Source of the DNA: Calothrix sp. NIES-2098
GTDB taxonomy: Bacteria; Cyanobacteriota; Cyanobacteriia; Cyanobacteriales; Nostocaceae
NCBI GenBank assembly: GCA_002368175.1
Contig: AP018172.1
Coordinates: 6,141,001 to 6,205,000, forward strand
Length of the DNA stretch: 64,000 nt
Reading direction: 5' to 3'
In this document: positions 26,419 through 35,493 of the stretch, one piece after another
How positions within the stretch are numbered: position 1 is the stretch's first letter
Layout: the number at the start of each line of letters is the position of its first letter
Position numbers and translations under genes: made by a program
Notes under the pieces: generated by a model
What the model was told of the DNA's origin: nothing
The model's database searches: none
Seen by the model: only the letters and a program-made list of their open reading frames with translations

Positions 26419-27669
26419 TCATCCCCTCACCCCCCGCATCGCCAAAAGCGCTGTTCCATAGGCTGCTTCCGTATGTTCTGATGAGATTACAGGGACTTTT
26501 AAACATCTTCCGCGAATAGCAGTCCAAGTATTATTTGCTGCACCACCGCCAGCAGTATAAACACGCTTTAAGTTATCTGCTCCCATTTGCTGTAATAATT
26601 CATACCCACGCGCTTCTATGCGGGCAATACTTTCTAATAACCCATGCAGAAATTCCACGGGATTATCTGGGCGTGGTTCTAAGCGTGGGGGTAAATTGGG
26701 ATCGTTAATCGGAAAGCGATCGCCTGCTTTCAACAAAGGATAATAATCTAAGTCGCTGGCTGTGGTAGCATCAATCTCCCGACTCAAGCTTTCTAACTCA
26801 GCATTAGTAAAGAATTCTTGCAGCACTGCACCGCCGGTATTTGAAGCACCGCCAGTTAGCCACAAGTCACCAAGGCGATGGCTGTAAATTCCATATCGTG
26901 CATCTTCAATGCGGGTACGACTTAATAGTTTTAATACCAATGTCGAACCCAAGGAAGTCACCGCTTCTCCAGGGGATTTTGCACCACTGGCCAGAAAAGC
27001 CGCAATACTATCTGTAGTGCCCGCAAAAACCACACAACCATAGCGGAAACCAAACTTAGTTGCAATTTCTGGGCGTAATTCCCCAATAGGCGCACCAGGC
27101 GATAAAACTTTAGGTAGTTGAATAGGTATTTGCAATTGGGTTAGCCATTCTGGGTATTTCAACTCTTCAACGTCATAACCCAGCTTTAAAGCGTTGTGGT
27201 AATCGCTAATACCTAAACTTCCATGCAGTAGAAATGCAAGCCAGTCTGCTTGATGTAGGAAATATCTGGCTTTGCTAAAAGTCGGTAAATGTGACATCCA
27301 CAGTAGTTTAGCAAGGCTTGATGTAGCGCTAACTACTGTATGATTCTCCGGTGCGATACTTTTCAACTGCTCTAGCATCACCGATCCCCGCGGATCGTTA
27401 TAAAGTAGAGGTGGATCAACAGGCTTGCCAGCCGCGTCTACTAGCAAGACAGTGGAAGAAGTTCCATTAATAGCGATCGCTTGAATTTCTCGCCGCAATT
27501 CTTCAGGAATCGATGCTAGGAGAGTAAATAAAGCCGTCTGCCATACATCTATCCAATCTGCGGAAATTTCCCAAGGATACCTCATTTCTGCCTGGATGCT
27601 AGCTTCAGCGTCAATAACAATCGCCCTAGCGCCAGATGTACCGAAGTCGATCCCTAGAAACAAATCCAT
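26419..27669 (-). CDS. FGGY-family sugar kinase, probably D-ribulose kinase type
   Basis: The N-terminus GIDFGTSGARAIVID and the glycine-rich YTAGGGAANNTWTAIRG near residue 370 mark the ATP-binding lobes of the FGGY kinases. At 416 residues it is shorter than true xylulokinases (about 480) and similar to the cyanobacterial/plant clade (Synechococcus SePSK, Arabidopsis XK-1), for which D-ribulose kinase activity has been reported. I infer that substrate from length and gene style. It is often annotated as xylulose kinase. It is divergent from psaM, with 158 bp between the two starts. Confidence 0.85.
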   Translation of the reverse strand: MDLFLGIDFGTSGARAIVIDAEASIQAEMRYPWEISADWIDVWQTALFTLLASIPEELRREIQAIAINGTSSTVLLVDAAGKPVDPPLLYNDPRGSVMLEQLKSIAPENHTVVSATSSLAKLLWMSHLPTFSKARYFLHQADWLAFLLHGSLGISDYHNALKLGYDVEELKYPEWLTQLQIPIQLPKVLSPGAPIGELRPEIATKFGFRYGCVVFAGTTDSIAAFLASGAKSPGEAVTSLGSTLVLKLLSRTRIEDARYGIYSHRLGDLWLTGGASNTGGAVLQEFFTNAELESLSREIDATTASDLDYYPLLKAGDRFPINDPNLPPRLEPRPDNPVEFLHGLLESIARIEARGYELLQQMGADNLKRVYTAGGGAANNTWTAIRGRCLKVPVISSEHTEAAYGTALLAMRGVRG

Positions 27670-27733
27670 AATATTTATATATTTTTCTTAAAAAGAATAA
27701 CTAATAACTACTGAGCGATCGCTGCTTTTGTTG

Positions 27734-27750
27734 CATCTTGTAACAAGATG
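27734..27750. promoter_or_regulatory. Hairpin in the psaM upstream region
   Basis: CATCTTG-TAA-CAAGATG is a perfect 7-bp stem with a 3-base loop, about 80 bp upstream of psaM and 65 bp upstream of the divergent kinase gene. It may be a leader hairpin or a dyad operator. Confidence 0.35.
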
Positions 27751-27827
27751 TTCCACAATCCTCGCAAAACAGGGAAAAGTAGTAAACGAACTATTCAAAA
27801 TGCATTGAGTTTAGGAGGTTTCTAACC

Positions 27828-27956
27828 ATGCCTATATCCAACACTCTCTTGTTGGCTGTAACGTCTCTCTCAGATACTCAAGTGTACATCGCTTTGGTTG
27901 TGGCACTGATTCCAGGTGTTCTGGCTTGGCGTTTAGCTACAGAACTTTACAAATAA
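27828..27956 (+). CDS. psaM: Photosystem I subunit XII PsaM
   Basis: A 42-codon gene easily missed by gene finders. Translation ends SLSDTQVYIALVVALIPG followed by VLAWRLATELYK, which is the PsaM signature: one membrane helix with a conserved LATELYK tail. PsaM is a 3-4 kDa thylakoid protein at the monomer interface of photosystem I trimers. The start has a near-perfect ribosome site (TTAGGAGG, 27811-27818). Usual PsaM has about 31 residues; here the reading adds about 11 residues (MPISNTLLLAV) before SLSDTQV. No better start lies nearer, so the extension appears real or is trimmed. Confidence 0.92.
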   Translation: MPISNTLLLAVTSLSDTQVYIALVVALIPGVLAWRLATELYK

Positions 27957-28401
27957 GCCAGAGTGTGACACAGTTGTTGGGCTAATAAGCCTGGCATGAG
28001 TGAGTGACCTCGATCGACACTTATAGCTTTAGGCAACTAAGTGTTTGACTAAGGCTACTTACGTATGCCAGGTTTATTTTTTGGCATTGAATACACGTGT
28101 AGCAATTTCCCAAAAATGAAGTAATATGGCAGCTAAATTAAGCCTGAAGAAGACAGAAGTACAAAGGCAGAAGACAGAACAAATACCTGCACACAAATGC
28201 TAGGAAATTGATAAAGTTTATGCTCTATGTTTTTCCTACCTCCTGAAAACCAGGAACGGGATTACTCTAATGACGGAGCATCAAGAACTTAATTTTGTAT
28301 AAAATATGACAATATTTTTTTCTGCTTCGTCCCTCTACCCTTCTTGACTAATCGGCTTTTTACGCTGTTCTGCTTGAATTTACGAGGTTTCTTTTACCAT
28401 C
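27957..28401. other. 445-bp psaM downstream region
   Basis: Apart from the hairpin and T run listed, the region has an AT-rich stretch with stops in every frame. The last 100 bp should contain the promoter of the next gene. No other gene is seen. Confidence 0.45.
27987..28083 (+). terminator. Long-loop hairpin and T run after psaM
   Basis: AAGCCTGGCAT (27987-27997) pairs with ATGCCAGGTTT (28065-28075), 10 of 11 bases, and ATTTTTT follows. It starts about 30 bp past psaM. The 67-base interior could fold further, so it could also be a 3' regulatory RNA element. Confidence 0.6.
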
Positions 28402-28815
28402 ATGAATGCTATTCAACCGTCTAGTCTGCCACTACAACCGATACAAAAACGCCGGGTTGCACCTCGGCCTAAGCGTCATCTGCGTCAACGATCGCATCAA
28501 GTAATGGCTATGGAAGTAACAGCCAAGATCGCGGTTAATCTGGCAATTTCAGCAGCCGCAGTTTCCGCCCTGATGCAACTTTTACCCTATCACTGGTTAC
28601 AGCAAGAAAAATTGCGAGAGATGCGTACTGAAGTGAAGCAGATGGAAGGGCGCGTGAATATTTTGCAAGCAGAATTCAGCCGCAACTTCGATCCGTCGCA
28701 AGCGAAAAGTATTATGCAACAAAAAAGCTACCGATTCGATCCTAACCAGCGTCAGATCGTGTTGATCGATCCAGATAAAACAGAAGCAGCTAGCCAATTT
28801 CAGTCATCACCTTAA
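28402..28815 (+). CDS. Unknown single-pass membrane protein with FtsL/DivIC-like layout
   Basis: A 137-residue protein: a basic, Pro-rich cytoplasmic lead (residues 1-35), one membrane helix (about 43-62, KIAVNLAISAAAVSALMQLL), then a helical coiled-coil stretch (about 68-95) and a polar tail. That layout is shared by FtsL/DivIC-type division proteins, but there is no sequence-level proof and no division genes nearby. I treat it as a conserved-looking cyanobacterial protein of unknown role. Confidence 0.75.
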   Translation: MNAIQPSSLPLQPIQKRRVAPRPKRHLRQRSHQVMAMEVTAKIAVNLAISAAAVSALMQLLPYHWLQQEKLREMRTEVKQMEGRVNILQAEFSRNFDPSQAKSIMQQKSYRFDPNQRQIVLIDPDKTEAASQFQSSP

Positions 28816-29061
28816 GCACAATAGCCAACCTAAAATTATTGAAGTTCTATATGTTTTGGCTGGGTATCAACAAATTTTGTCGGTAAATTAGCTAAATTGT
28901 TTAATCAGTGCCTAGTGCAAGAAAGCAGAAAATATATTGGCTGTTAAAACTAGATAGTTATTTACACTACGCTGCACTAATTAACATTTATTAGCCATTA
29001 GTAATACAGGGTCGCTACACTCACTGAAAATTTGGATTTTAAATTCCCCAAGTAGATTAAT

Positions 29062-29757
29062 CTACCGATTGGGATGTTCAGGAGATAGCAGTTCGGTTAA
29101 CCAATTTTCCAGTTGTATCCGCAAGCGCCAACCAGGAACATTTTTACCTTCGGGTAGTTGAGTCAGGGCACGACGGTAATCAGCGATCGCACAATTCCAG
29201 TCTCCCCAAAGATGATACGTTCTACCTCTCTCAGCCCAGATATGACCCTCTAGCTGCCCGAAAAGTAGTGCAACATCAAAATTCTCGATTGCTTCCTCGT
29301 ATTGCCCCAATTCGCGCCAGGTAATGCCACGATTAATCCGTGCCCGTACATGGCTGGGATTTAAATCAATTGCCCGATCGTAATCAGCGATCGCCGCAGC
29401 TAATTTTCCACAAGCAGCATAATAGTTGGCGCGGTTATTATAAGCACTAGCCAAACTCGGATTAATTTGCAGTGCTGTGTTATAGTCGCAAAACGCCTTT
29501 TGCGTTTCACCGCTTTGAAAATAAATCAGCCCGCGATTGTTGTAATCGACAGCATTTTGTGGATGGCGGCGGATGAGTTGGCTTAACAGCGCGATCGCCT
29601 GATTGTAATCTCCTCTTTGAGCTAACCTCAATGCAGAAGAGCGTACACGACTATCTTCTAACTCTAAATCACCATTTAAATTTGCTGTTTTATTGGATAC
29701 AGATTTATATAAGTTATTTTGCTTATCCCCAAAAGATAAATAGGAGTTATTACTCAT
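29062..29757 (-). CDS. TPR-repeat protein
   Basis: The 231-residue protein has about five consecutive tetratricopeptide repeats from residue 43 to about 205, each with the W/Y-G-x-Y-x-A-I-x-x-Y/F-x-x-A pattern (for example QAIALLSQLIRRHPQNAVDYNNRG, AIADYDRAIDLNPSHVRARINRG). No signal peptide is visible, so it is probably a cytoplasmic scaffold for protein-protein contact. The N-terminal 40 residues are polar. Its partner is unknown; no operon neighbour. Confidence 0.88.
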   Translation of the reverse strand: MSNNSYLSFGDKQNNLYKSVSNKTANLNGDLELEDSRVRSSALRLAQRGDYNQAIALLSQLIRRHPQNAVDYNNRGLIYFQSGETQKAFCDYNTALQINPSLASAYNNRANYYAACGKLAAAIADYDRAIDLNPSHVRARINRGITWRELGQYEEAIENFDVALLFGQLEGHIWAERGRTYHLWGDWNCAIADYRRALTQLPEGKNVPGWRLRIQLENWLTELLSPEHPNR

Positions 29758-30314
29758 ATTGTCCCGCCATATATAATTTGGTTTTTGAAATCAAAATATA
29801 GTTATTATTCTGCTGCTAGTGTGTCTAATATGTCAGTTCTTAGGGTGTCTATAATTACTTAATCTTTCAAACCACAGCCATTGAAAAACTTTATCTCATA
29901 TAAATAATTAACGATCTAATCTCATAATAGATACCTCATCCCCAGGTTAAATTCCAGAAAAAGCAAATATCAATCTCAAAGACTACTCAAGTAGTGAGAG
30001 CGACAAATTGGTAGAATGCCAACAAGCCGTTCGTAAGAGATGACGCAGATCGCACAGGAATGTAGCAATGCTCATAATACAAAACAAACCTCTTAACTAC
30101 AGAAGCAGCAGACACTCACCTGTGTTTTCCTCTAGGAGCAAGTGTTCTCAAGCAAACGCCTTAATTTGTAAAGAAAAACAACAATCTTTGCTTGAATTTC
30201 ATAGCTTGAGCTATGGAGTTTCTCCTTGATGCCGTATCTCTATCTAGATTCTCATCTAACGGTTCCAGCTTCTAGTTCCTTAATCTGACTTTTAAGTTTT
30301 GAGAAAATTTTCTT
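29758..30314. other. 557-bp divergent intergenic region
   Basis: This stretch separates the divergent TPR gene and the 154-residue gene and must contain both promoters. It is AT-rich with stops in all frames. I see no RNA gene or strong hairpin. Confidence 0.45.
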
Positions 30315-30779
30315 ATGACAATTGCAATTTCCTACCCTAATGCCCCCGATTTAACTGCTGATGATTATATTGCGATCGGCTTGGCAACCTGCTTTGTCAA
30401 GGAAGATGGAGAAGTTCATCAAGTTGAAGTTATTGAACCGATTCCCTCTGCTGCTTTAGAAGCAGTGATGAAAGGTATTCCCACTTCATATAAGTTTGCT
30501 TGTGGAACAACTTTAGGCTCTGTGCTAAATGGCGAGCAACTCTCAGCACCAACTAACTTCCCAGAATCTGCTCAGTTTGCAGATGAGTTTGTCCCAAGGC
30601 TATTTGCAGCAGCTCGTACCTACAAGCGTCGTGAAATTACAAAATCTCTGATTCCTTTGGGTACAACCTACACAGAGTTCAATTATTCTACTGAGCGCAA
30701 GCGTGTGTTAAATGCTTCCAGGGTAGTGACCAAAGAAGATAACGTTAAACAGCACTCCCACACGCATAAAATTCTCTAA
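30315..30779 (+). CDS. Conserved-looking cyanobacterial protein of unknown function
   Basis: A 154-residue soluble protein with normal codon use for the genome. It has an alpha/beta look (DDYIAIGLATCFVKEDGEVHQVEVIEPIPSAALEAVMKGIP) and a basic, His-rich tail (KQHSHTHKIL) that could bind metal, but no motif I can name. The next gene, a flavoprotein, starts about 200 bp on with a hairpin between, so co-transcription is doubtful. Confidence 0.72.
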   Translation: MTIAISYPNAPDLTADDYIAIGLATCFVKEDGEVHQVEVIEPIPSAALEAVMKGIPTSYKFACGTTLGSVLNGEQLSAPTNFPESAQFADEFVPRLFAAARTYKRREITKSLIPLGTTYTEFNYSTERKRVLNASRVVTKEDNVKQHSHTHKIL

Positions 30780-30799
30780 TATTCAATTAACAAATAAGG

Positions 30800-30831
30800 A
30801 ACAGGGAAGAGAATTGCTTATTCCCTGTTTC
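30800..30831 (+). terminator. Hairpin after the 154-residue protein gene
   Basis: AACAGGGAA (30800-30808) pairs with TTCCCTGTT (30821-30829), a perfect 9-bp stem 20 bp after the stop, with only a short T tract. Confidence 0.6.
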
Positions 30832-30980
30832 GGATATTCGGGAAGATAAATTACTAATTCGTAATTTGTAATTAAAACAGACAGAAGAACCAATAAATTC
30901 TTCATCAGCGTTGTACTTTTAGTAATCCATTAGATTAGTTATTAGTTCTCGATTCGCCTTATTGTTTGTAGAAACTATAA

Positions 30981-32201
30981 ATGAAAAGCTTTGATGTAGT
31001 AGTTGTAGGTGCAGGGCCTGCCGGAGGGCACTGTGCGCGATTGTTAGCGAAAGCTGGTAGAAAAGTTTTGCTAGTAGAGAGATATGAAAACTTTTCTGTA
31101 AATAGTTTCTCTAGCGCTGGAACTCCTATAGAAACATTAGCTAAGTTTGAATTACCTGATGAGGTTATAGGTAGTTATTGGCAAGGAATTAAAATTGTCA
31201 CCACAAATTTAAATGAAACTTGGGATTCACCAAAACCTCTGGGTGTGGTTTTAGATTTTACTAAGTTGAGAGAATTCTTAGCTAATGAAGTCAAAGCCAA
31301 TGGTGGAGAGGTTTGGCTTGGTTACTTTTACCTAAGAAAATTAGAGGAAGCAGAGCAAACTATTCTATTTTTTAAATCGAAAAAAGAAGGAGAGGTAAAG
31401 GTTGCAGCAAAAGTTGTAGTTGATGCAACTGGCCCATCTAGAGCAGTCATATATAACAAAGGTGAAACTCAACCATTATTTCACAGTGGTACAGGAATTG
31501 AATATATCTTAGAAGTAGAACCAGAGGATTACGAAAAACACTGCGATCGCTTAACTTTCTTCCTGGGACATAAATGGATGCCAAAAGGTTATTCTTGGAT
31601 ATTTCCTATGGAGAAACCTAAGTTAAAAGTAGGTGCAGGGTTATTAAATTCACAGCATCAATTAATTAAAAAGCCTGAACCGATAAAATATTATATTGAA
31701 CTAATTATCAAAGATTATATTAAATCCAAAAACTACAAAATTATTGATGTTCATGGAGGAACTCTCAAGTATAGCCAGGGGTTGCAGGATAAGTATTACA
31801 AAAAAAATATTATAGCTATTGGTGATTCTGTCTCTACTGTTAACTTTTTAGGAGGCGAAGGTATTAGACATGGTATGTGTAGCGCTGAAGTTGCTGTAAA
31901 ATATATTGAAAAATATTTAAATGGTGAAGCTTCAGATTTTAGAAATTATCAAAAAGAAATGTATAAAATCTTTTATAAAAAATGGCTAATTTCTGAAAAA
32001 CTGGGATTAAAGAAATATTTGCTGGATAGCGATAATATAGTAGATCGCTCAATCACTTATCTTAAATTTTTGAATATTAATGAAATAATGGATTTACTCT
32101 TCAACTATAAATTTGAAAAATTTTCTAAGATATTCATAGTTAGATTAGCCCTCAAAAGTCTGGCATTTTTTAAAAAAAGCTTTGGTTTCAAGGGTTCTTG
32201 A
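30981..32201 (+). CDS. FAD-dependent oxidoreductase, geranylgeranyl-reductase-like
   Basis: The N-terminus VVVVGAGPAGGHCARLLAKAG (about residues 5-25) is the Rossmann FAD loop, followed by LLVERYE. The later segments IAIGDSVSTVNFLGGEGIRHGM (second FAD contact) and the hydrophobic C-terminal third fit the geranylgeranyl reductase/halogenase-like flavoprotein group. The substrate is unknown; prenyl chains of lipids, quinones or pigments are likely for the family. The gene is much richer in AAA/ATA codons than neighbouring housekeeping genes, suggesting transfer or fast evolution. Confidence 0.82.
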   Translation: MKSFDVVVVGAGPAGGHCARLLAKAGRKVLLVERYENFSVNSFSSAGTPIETLAKFELPDEVIGSYWQGIKIVTTNLNETWDSPKPLGVVLDFTKLREFLANEVKANGGEVWLGYFYLRKLEEAEQTILFFKSKKEGEVKVAAKVVVDATGPSRAVIYNKGETQPLFHSGTGIEYILEVEPEDYEKHCDRLTFFLGHKWMPKGYSWIFPMEKPKLKVGAGLLNSQHQLIKKPEPIKYYIELIIKDYIKSKNYKIIDVHGGTLKYSQGLQDKYYKKNIIAIGDSVSTVNFLGGEGIRHGMCSAEVAVKYIEKYLNGEASDFRNYQKEMYKIFYKKWLISEKLGLKKYLLDSDNIVDRSITYLKFLNINEIMDLLFNYKFEKFSKIFIVRLALKSLAFFKKSFGFKGS

Positions 32202-32222
32202 TTTCCATATCATAACTAATTT

Positions 32223-32255
32223 AGAACCCCGACTTCTTAAATAAGTCGGGGTTCT
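32223..32255. repeat. 13-bp palindromic hairpin between convergent genes
   Basis: AGAACCCCGACTT and AAGTCGGGGTTCT form a perfect 13-bp stem around CTTAAAT. This is a dispersed palindromic repeat type common in cyanobacterial spacers. Located between the convergent flavoprotein and YajQ genes, it could act as a two-way terminator. Confidence 0.8.
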
Positions 32256-32276
32256 GGACAACAAGCTATAGCTGAT

Positions 32277-32768
32277 TTAACGATAATTTGTAAATTGCAA
32301 AGCGACAGGTAAATCTTCTTGCTTCAAACGTTGAATTACAGCTTGCAATTCATCTTTAGATTTAGCAGTTACCCGCACTGCATCACCTTGAATCGAGGCT
32401 TGCACTTTTTTAAATTCGTCTCGAATCAATTTTGAAATTTGTTTGGCAATTTCTTGGCTGATACCTTTTTTGAGTTTAATTTCTTGCCGTACACGATTAC
32501 CACTGGCCGATTCAACTTTGCCAAAATCAAAGATTTTCTGAGAGAGATTACGTTTAGCAGCTTTTTCTCGAAGAATGTTGTGTACAGAATCTAAAGTAAA
32601 CTCACTGTCGGTATTAACGTCGATGCTTTGCTCACCTAACTCAACAGTCGTTGCAGTATCTTTGAGGTCGTAACGGCCTTTGATTTCTCGCACAACTTGA
32701 TCGACGGCGTTGACCAATTCTTGTCGGTCAAAGTCACTCACAATGTCAAAGGAATAATTAGAAGCCAT
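32277..32768 (-). CDS. YajQ-family nucleotide-binding protein
   Basis: A 163-residue member of the YajQ/UPF0234 family, made of two ferredoxin-like RNA-binding-style domains. It begins with SNYSFDIVSDFDRQELVNAVDQ and ends with the characteristic DLPVALQFTNYR. Some family members bind cyclic di-GMP and influence transcription; others bind RNA. The presence of an HD-GYP protein elsewhere in the window is compatible with c-di-GMP signalling but does not show a link. The gene is monocistronic. Confidence 0.95.
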   Translation of the reverse strand: MASNYSFDIVSDFDRQELVNAVDQVVREIKGRYDLKDTATTVELGEQSIDVNTDSEFTLDSVHNILREKAAKRNLSQKIFDFGKVESASGNRVRQEIKLKKGISQEIAKQISKLIRDEFKKVQASIQGDAVRVTAKSKDELQAVIQRLKQEDLPVALQFTNYR

Positions 32769-33029
32769 AGCACATCGTTAAATTTTGGATATTGGATGTG
32801 TAATAGGGATTAGGGATGAGTCCATTAATAGTCACTACCCTCCTCTGTAATCCCTCCTTTGCGATCGCAGATAAAAGAACAGCAGAAAAAGATGGTTGTT
32901 ATAGCGTCATCAACCAAATCCATAAATAGCATTAATTGTCGGTTATGGGCAATTAGGTAAACTTATTACCCATAAACCATTTGTACTTTCTCTTCTTTAG
33001 AATTAAACTCACGCAAATTCAGCCTCACG

Positions 33030-33575
33030 TTAGTCAAAGTAGAAAAGTGTAACTACTTTTCTCTGTTCTTCCGCATCTTTACAAGTTTGCAGCAGAGTAC
33101 GACTGTCGTGAAATGCAAAGCAAATGAGTTGCTGGCAGCGGGAAATAATCTCCTTATTGCAAATGTAACTCGCTTCAGCGAGGGACAGATTATCGTTACT
33201 AGGATTTTCTACTAGGTGCATTACCAGTTCTAGCTGCTGACGCGATTCATGGGGCTGGCGTTCTAAGCTTTGGGGTAGAATCACCGTCAACAAATTGGGG
33301 TCAGCCCGCATTGCGCCTTTGATGGCAGCAGAATTGGTACCTGTAGCCCCAGAAGTGATCACCCGATTGCCTGATAAAACCAAGGCATAGGTCATCATTT
33401 CAATGAGATTCTGGTGCGTAATTGGGACGTGACGGGAACCCAGCAAGGCAATTCGTTTAGAACCTGTTTGCTGGATTGTCGCCAGTTCTTGCGCTAATGT
33501 ATCGAGGTTGATGAGGTCTATTGACTGACTCAAAGATGGACGTAATGAGATGAAACGACCAGGATATTTTACCAA
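33030..33575 (-). CDS. DprA/LOG-like Rossmann-fold protein
   Basis: A compact 181-residue protein with the SLOG fold: RIALLGSRHVPITHQN at residue about 41, then VITSGATGTNSAAIKGAMRA, which matches the SGxAxGxDxxAH phosphate-binding motif of DprA (with N in place of D). It lacks the extra DprA domains. Such proteins are often labelled DNA recombination-mediator protein A in cyanobacteria, but a nucleotide-binding role of another kind is equally possible. The start at a TTG (33575) is weak. No nearer ATG precedes the conserved core except inside SQSIDL, so the N-terminus is uncertain. Confidence 0.82.
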   Translation of the reverse strand: MVKYPGRFISLRPSLSQSIDLINLDTLAQELATIQQTGSKRIALLGSRHVPITHQNLIEMMTYALVLSGNRVITSGATGTNSAAIKGAMRADPNLLTVILPQSLERQPHESRQQLELVMHLVENPSNDNLSLAEASYICNKEIISRCQQLICFAFHDSRTLLQTCKDAEEQRKVVTLFYFD

Positions 33576-33655
33576 ACAGAGTGTAAGTGCGAAGCCTTCT
33601 TGAGTTAGACTTTGCTACCTTTTCTCGATTAGGGGCTGCGATAGTTGCATATTTT

Positions 33656-33683
33656 GTCATTGGTCATTTGTCATTAGTCATTT
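33656..33683. repeat. Tandem heptamer repeat, four units
   Basis: Four consecutive GTCATTN units with the variable last base G/T/A/T. This is the reverse complement of the AATGACA array at 8141-8161. Confidence 0.85.
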
Positions 33684-33860
33684 GTTCTTCTTCCTCTCAT
33701 CTCCCCCTTGTCCTCCTTGTCCCCCCACACTCCCCACACTCCCTTATGAGGGATAGCACGCCACCACCTAGGAGGTGATAGCGAACTAATTCCTTGCTAG
33801 CGATCAAATCCTCTGATTGATGAGTGAGCATTTATGCGCTCAATTTTTGAGTTGATGAGG

Positions 33861-34955
33861 CTAAGGTAACGCTGCTGCTGGACTTAAACCTAGTTTGGAT
33901 AACAAGCGTTCCAGGTCAAAATGCTCGCCCATCAACTGACGAATGCACTCTACTTTAATTGGTTCGTGAACGCGCACTTGTCCAAAAGTGCGATCTACAA
34001 TTTCTACCGTGGTGAGGGTATCTAAATCAACAGACAAAATGGGAATTTCTAGTTCCTCAGCCCGACTAAGGATGAACTCTGGAGGTGGAAGTTGTCCAGT
34101 AAGGATTAGACATTGGGTAGAAGTTTCCAATGCTGCTTGCTGAATTTCCACACGATCGCCTCCTGTCACTACTGCCATATTTCGCCGTTTGCGGAAGTAT
34201 TTGACGGCGGCATTGACATTCATCGCGCCAATTGCTAGGCTTTCCACCATTAAGTCTAGGCGATCGCTACGACAGAGAACTTCGGCGTGTAACTGCTTCA
34301 CCAGTTCGCCAACGCTGACGCTGCGTAGTAAGTCGCTTTTTGGTAGCATTGCTAACACAGGAATTCCCTGCTGCTCTAAGAATGGTTGTAAGAGATTTCT
34401 GACAGATTCTAATTGTTCGCCAGGAATCTCATTGATGACAACACCGATTAAGCGATCGCCTATACGCTGCTTGGCAGATAAAAGTGCTTCAACCGAGAGC
34501 AACGATTTATAGCGTGTTACTAACAACACACTGGCATCTAATACTTCAGCCACTTGCGGCAAAGACAACTTAAATAAGTTACCTTCTTGCAGATCGCCAG
34601 GCCCTTCTAGCAACACCAAATCTCCCTTGGACATTTGCAAATATTGCTGTACTAGGGACTGCTGATAATCAGTTTTGTCTTCACCACGTAAGCGTTTTTG
34701 CACGCTGACTTCATCCAAAGCCAGCATCGTGGGAGCAACACGATTTTCGCTCAGGTTAAGGCTATGGGCAATGAACTGAACATCTTCCTCAAAGACGCTA
34801 CCAACAGATACATTGAAACAAGTACCCAACGGTTTGCCGTAGGAAATATTCAGTCCTGCTTGCTGTAGCTGATAAGACAAACCCAGAACTGTAGCAGATT
34901 TACCACTGTAAGTCTCAGTCGATCCAATCAGCAAATATTTCGCGGATTTTGGCAC
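33861..34955 (-). CDS. Phosphotransacetylase-like protein with DRTGG domain
   Basis: The N-terminal 210 residues are a BioD/CobQ-like P-loop domain (LLIGSTETYSGKSATVLGL at residues 8-26; LLEGPGDL as Walker B-like), and residues about 215-340 form a DRTGG domain with AIGAMNVNAAVKYFRKRRNMAVVTGGDR. This matches the regulatory half of long phosphate acetyltransferases without the catalytic domain. The family occurs across cyanobacteria; its role is not established, possibly sensing acetyl-phosphate or nucleotides. The gene is single, with normal codon use. Confidence 0.87.
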   Translation of the reverse strand: MPKSAKYLLIGSTETYSGKSATVLGLSYQLQQAGLNISYGKPLGTCFNVSVGSVFEEDVQFIAHSLNLSENRVAPTMLALDEVSVQKRLRGEDKTDYQQSLVQQYLQMSKGDLVLLEGPGDLQEGNLFKLSLPQVAEVLDASVLLVTRYKSLLSVEALLSAKQRIGDRLIGVVINEIPGEQLESVRNLLQPFLEQQGIPVLAMLPKSDLLRSVSVGELVKQLHAEVLCRSDRLDLMVESLAIGAMNVNAAVKYFRKRRNMAVVTGGDRVEIQQAALETSTQCLILTGQLPPPEFILSRAEELEIPILSVDLDTLTTVEIVDRTFGQVRVHEPIKVECIRQLMGEHFDLERLLSKLGLSPAAALP

Positions 34956-35493
34956 ACATGCACTCCTAAATTCAAAAGGAAGTAGAACCCAGCTTGGTGT
35001 TTTCTAATTTTAGGTCGAACTTAGCGATCGCGCTTTGTGACAAACCTTATTTATCATTCTTAGGCTGAAGATTGCATATGTAACGAAGTGGAGTGTGATT
35101 TGGTAAAAGCACAGCTAGCTGACTCACTCCAGCAAACTCTCAAAGATTTCAAGTCTATATCTACCAGTAGAAAGATGCGATCGCCTAGTATTGCCGCTAA
35201 TACAGCACAATTGTCAATAACTGTCGGCTGAGTAATGCTCACAACTTAAGAATGAGCATTTGAGCGACGATGAGACAATAAAAAAATCTAGGGTCTGTTT
35301 TCAAACTTTAAATTAGACCTAATAGTTCTGTTCTGCTACCCTGTGGGGAAGCTTAAGTCAATCGACAAAGATTTTTATTTTGGCAGAGTAATTAGAGATC
35401 GATATCTGTACAAAAATGACTTGTACTTGCATCAAGAAATAAACTCTTGTTTAATTTGATGTATGTGCCATTTAAGACAGGGGGCAAGGTTTT
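34956..35493. other. 538-bp intergenic region
   Basis: Contains a possible 47-codon plus-strand frame (GTG near 35087 to about 35231: VECDLVKAQLADSL...) and a 60-codon minus-strand frame over the same DNA. Neither has a good ribosome site or a recognisable product. The remainder is AT-rich and should carry the pentapeptide gene promoter. Confidence 0.4.

Noticed and set aside
35060..35242. 60-codon minus-strand frame, and overlapping 47-codon plus-strand frame
   Set aside because: Neither has a good start or a recognised product; the two compete for the same DNA.
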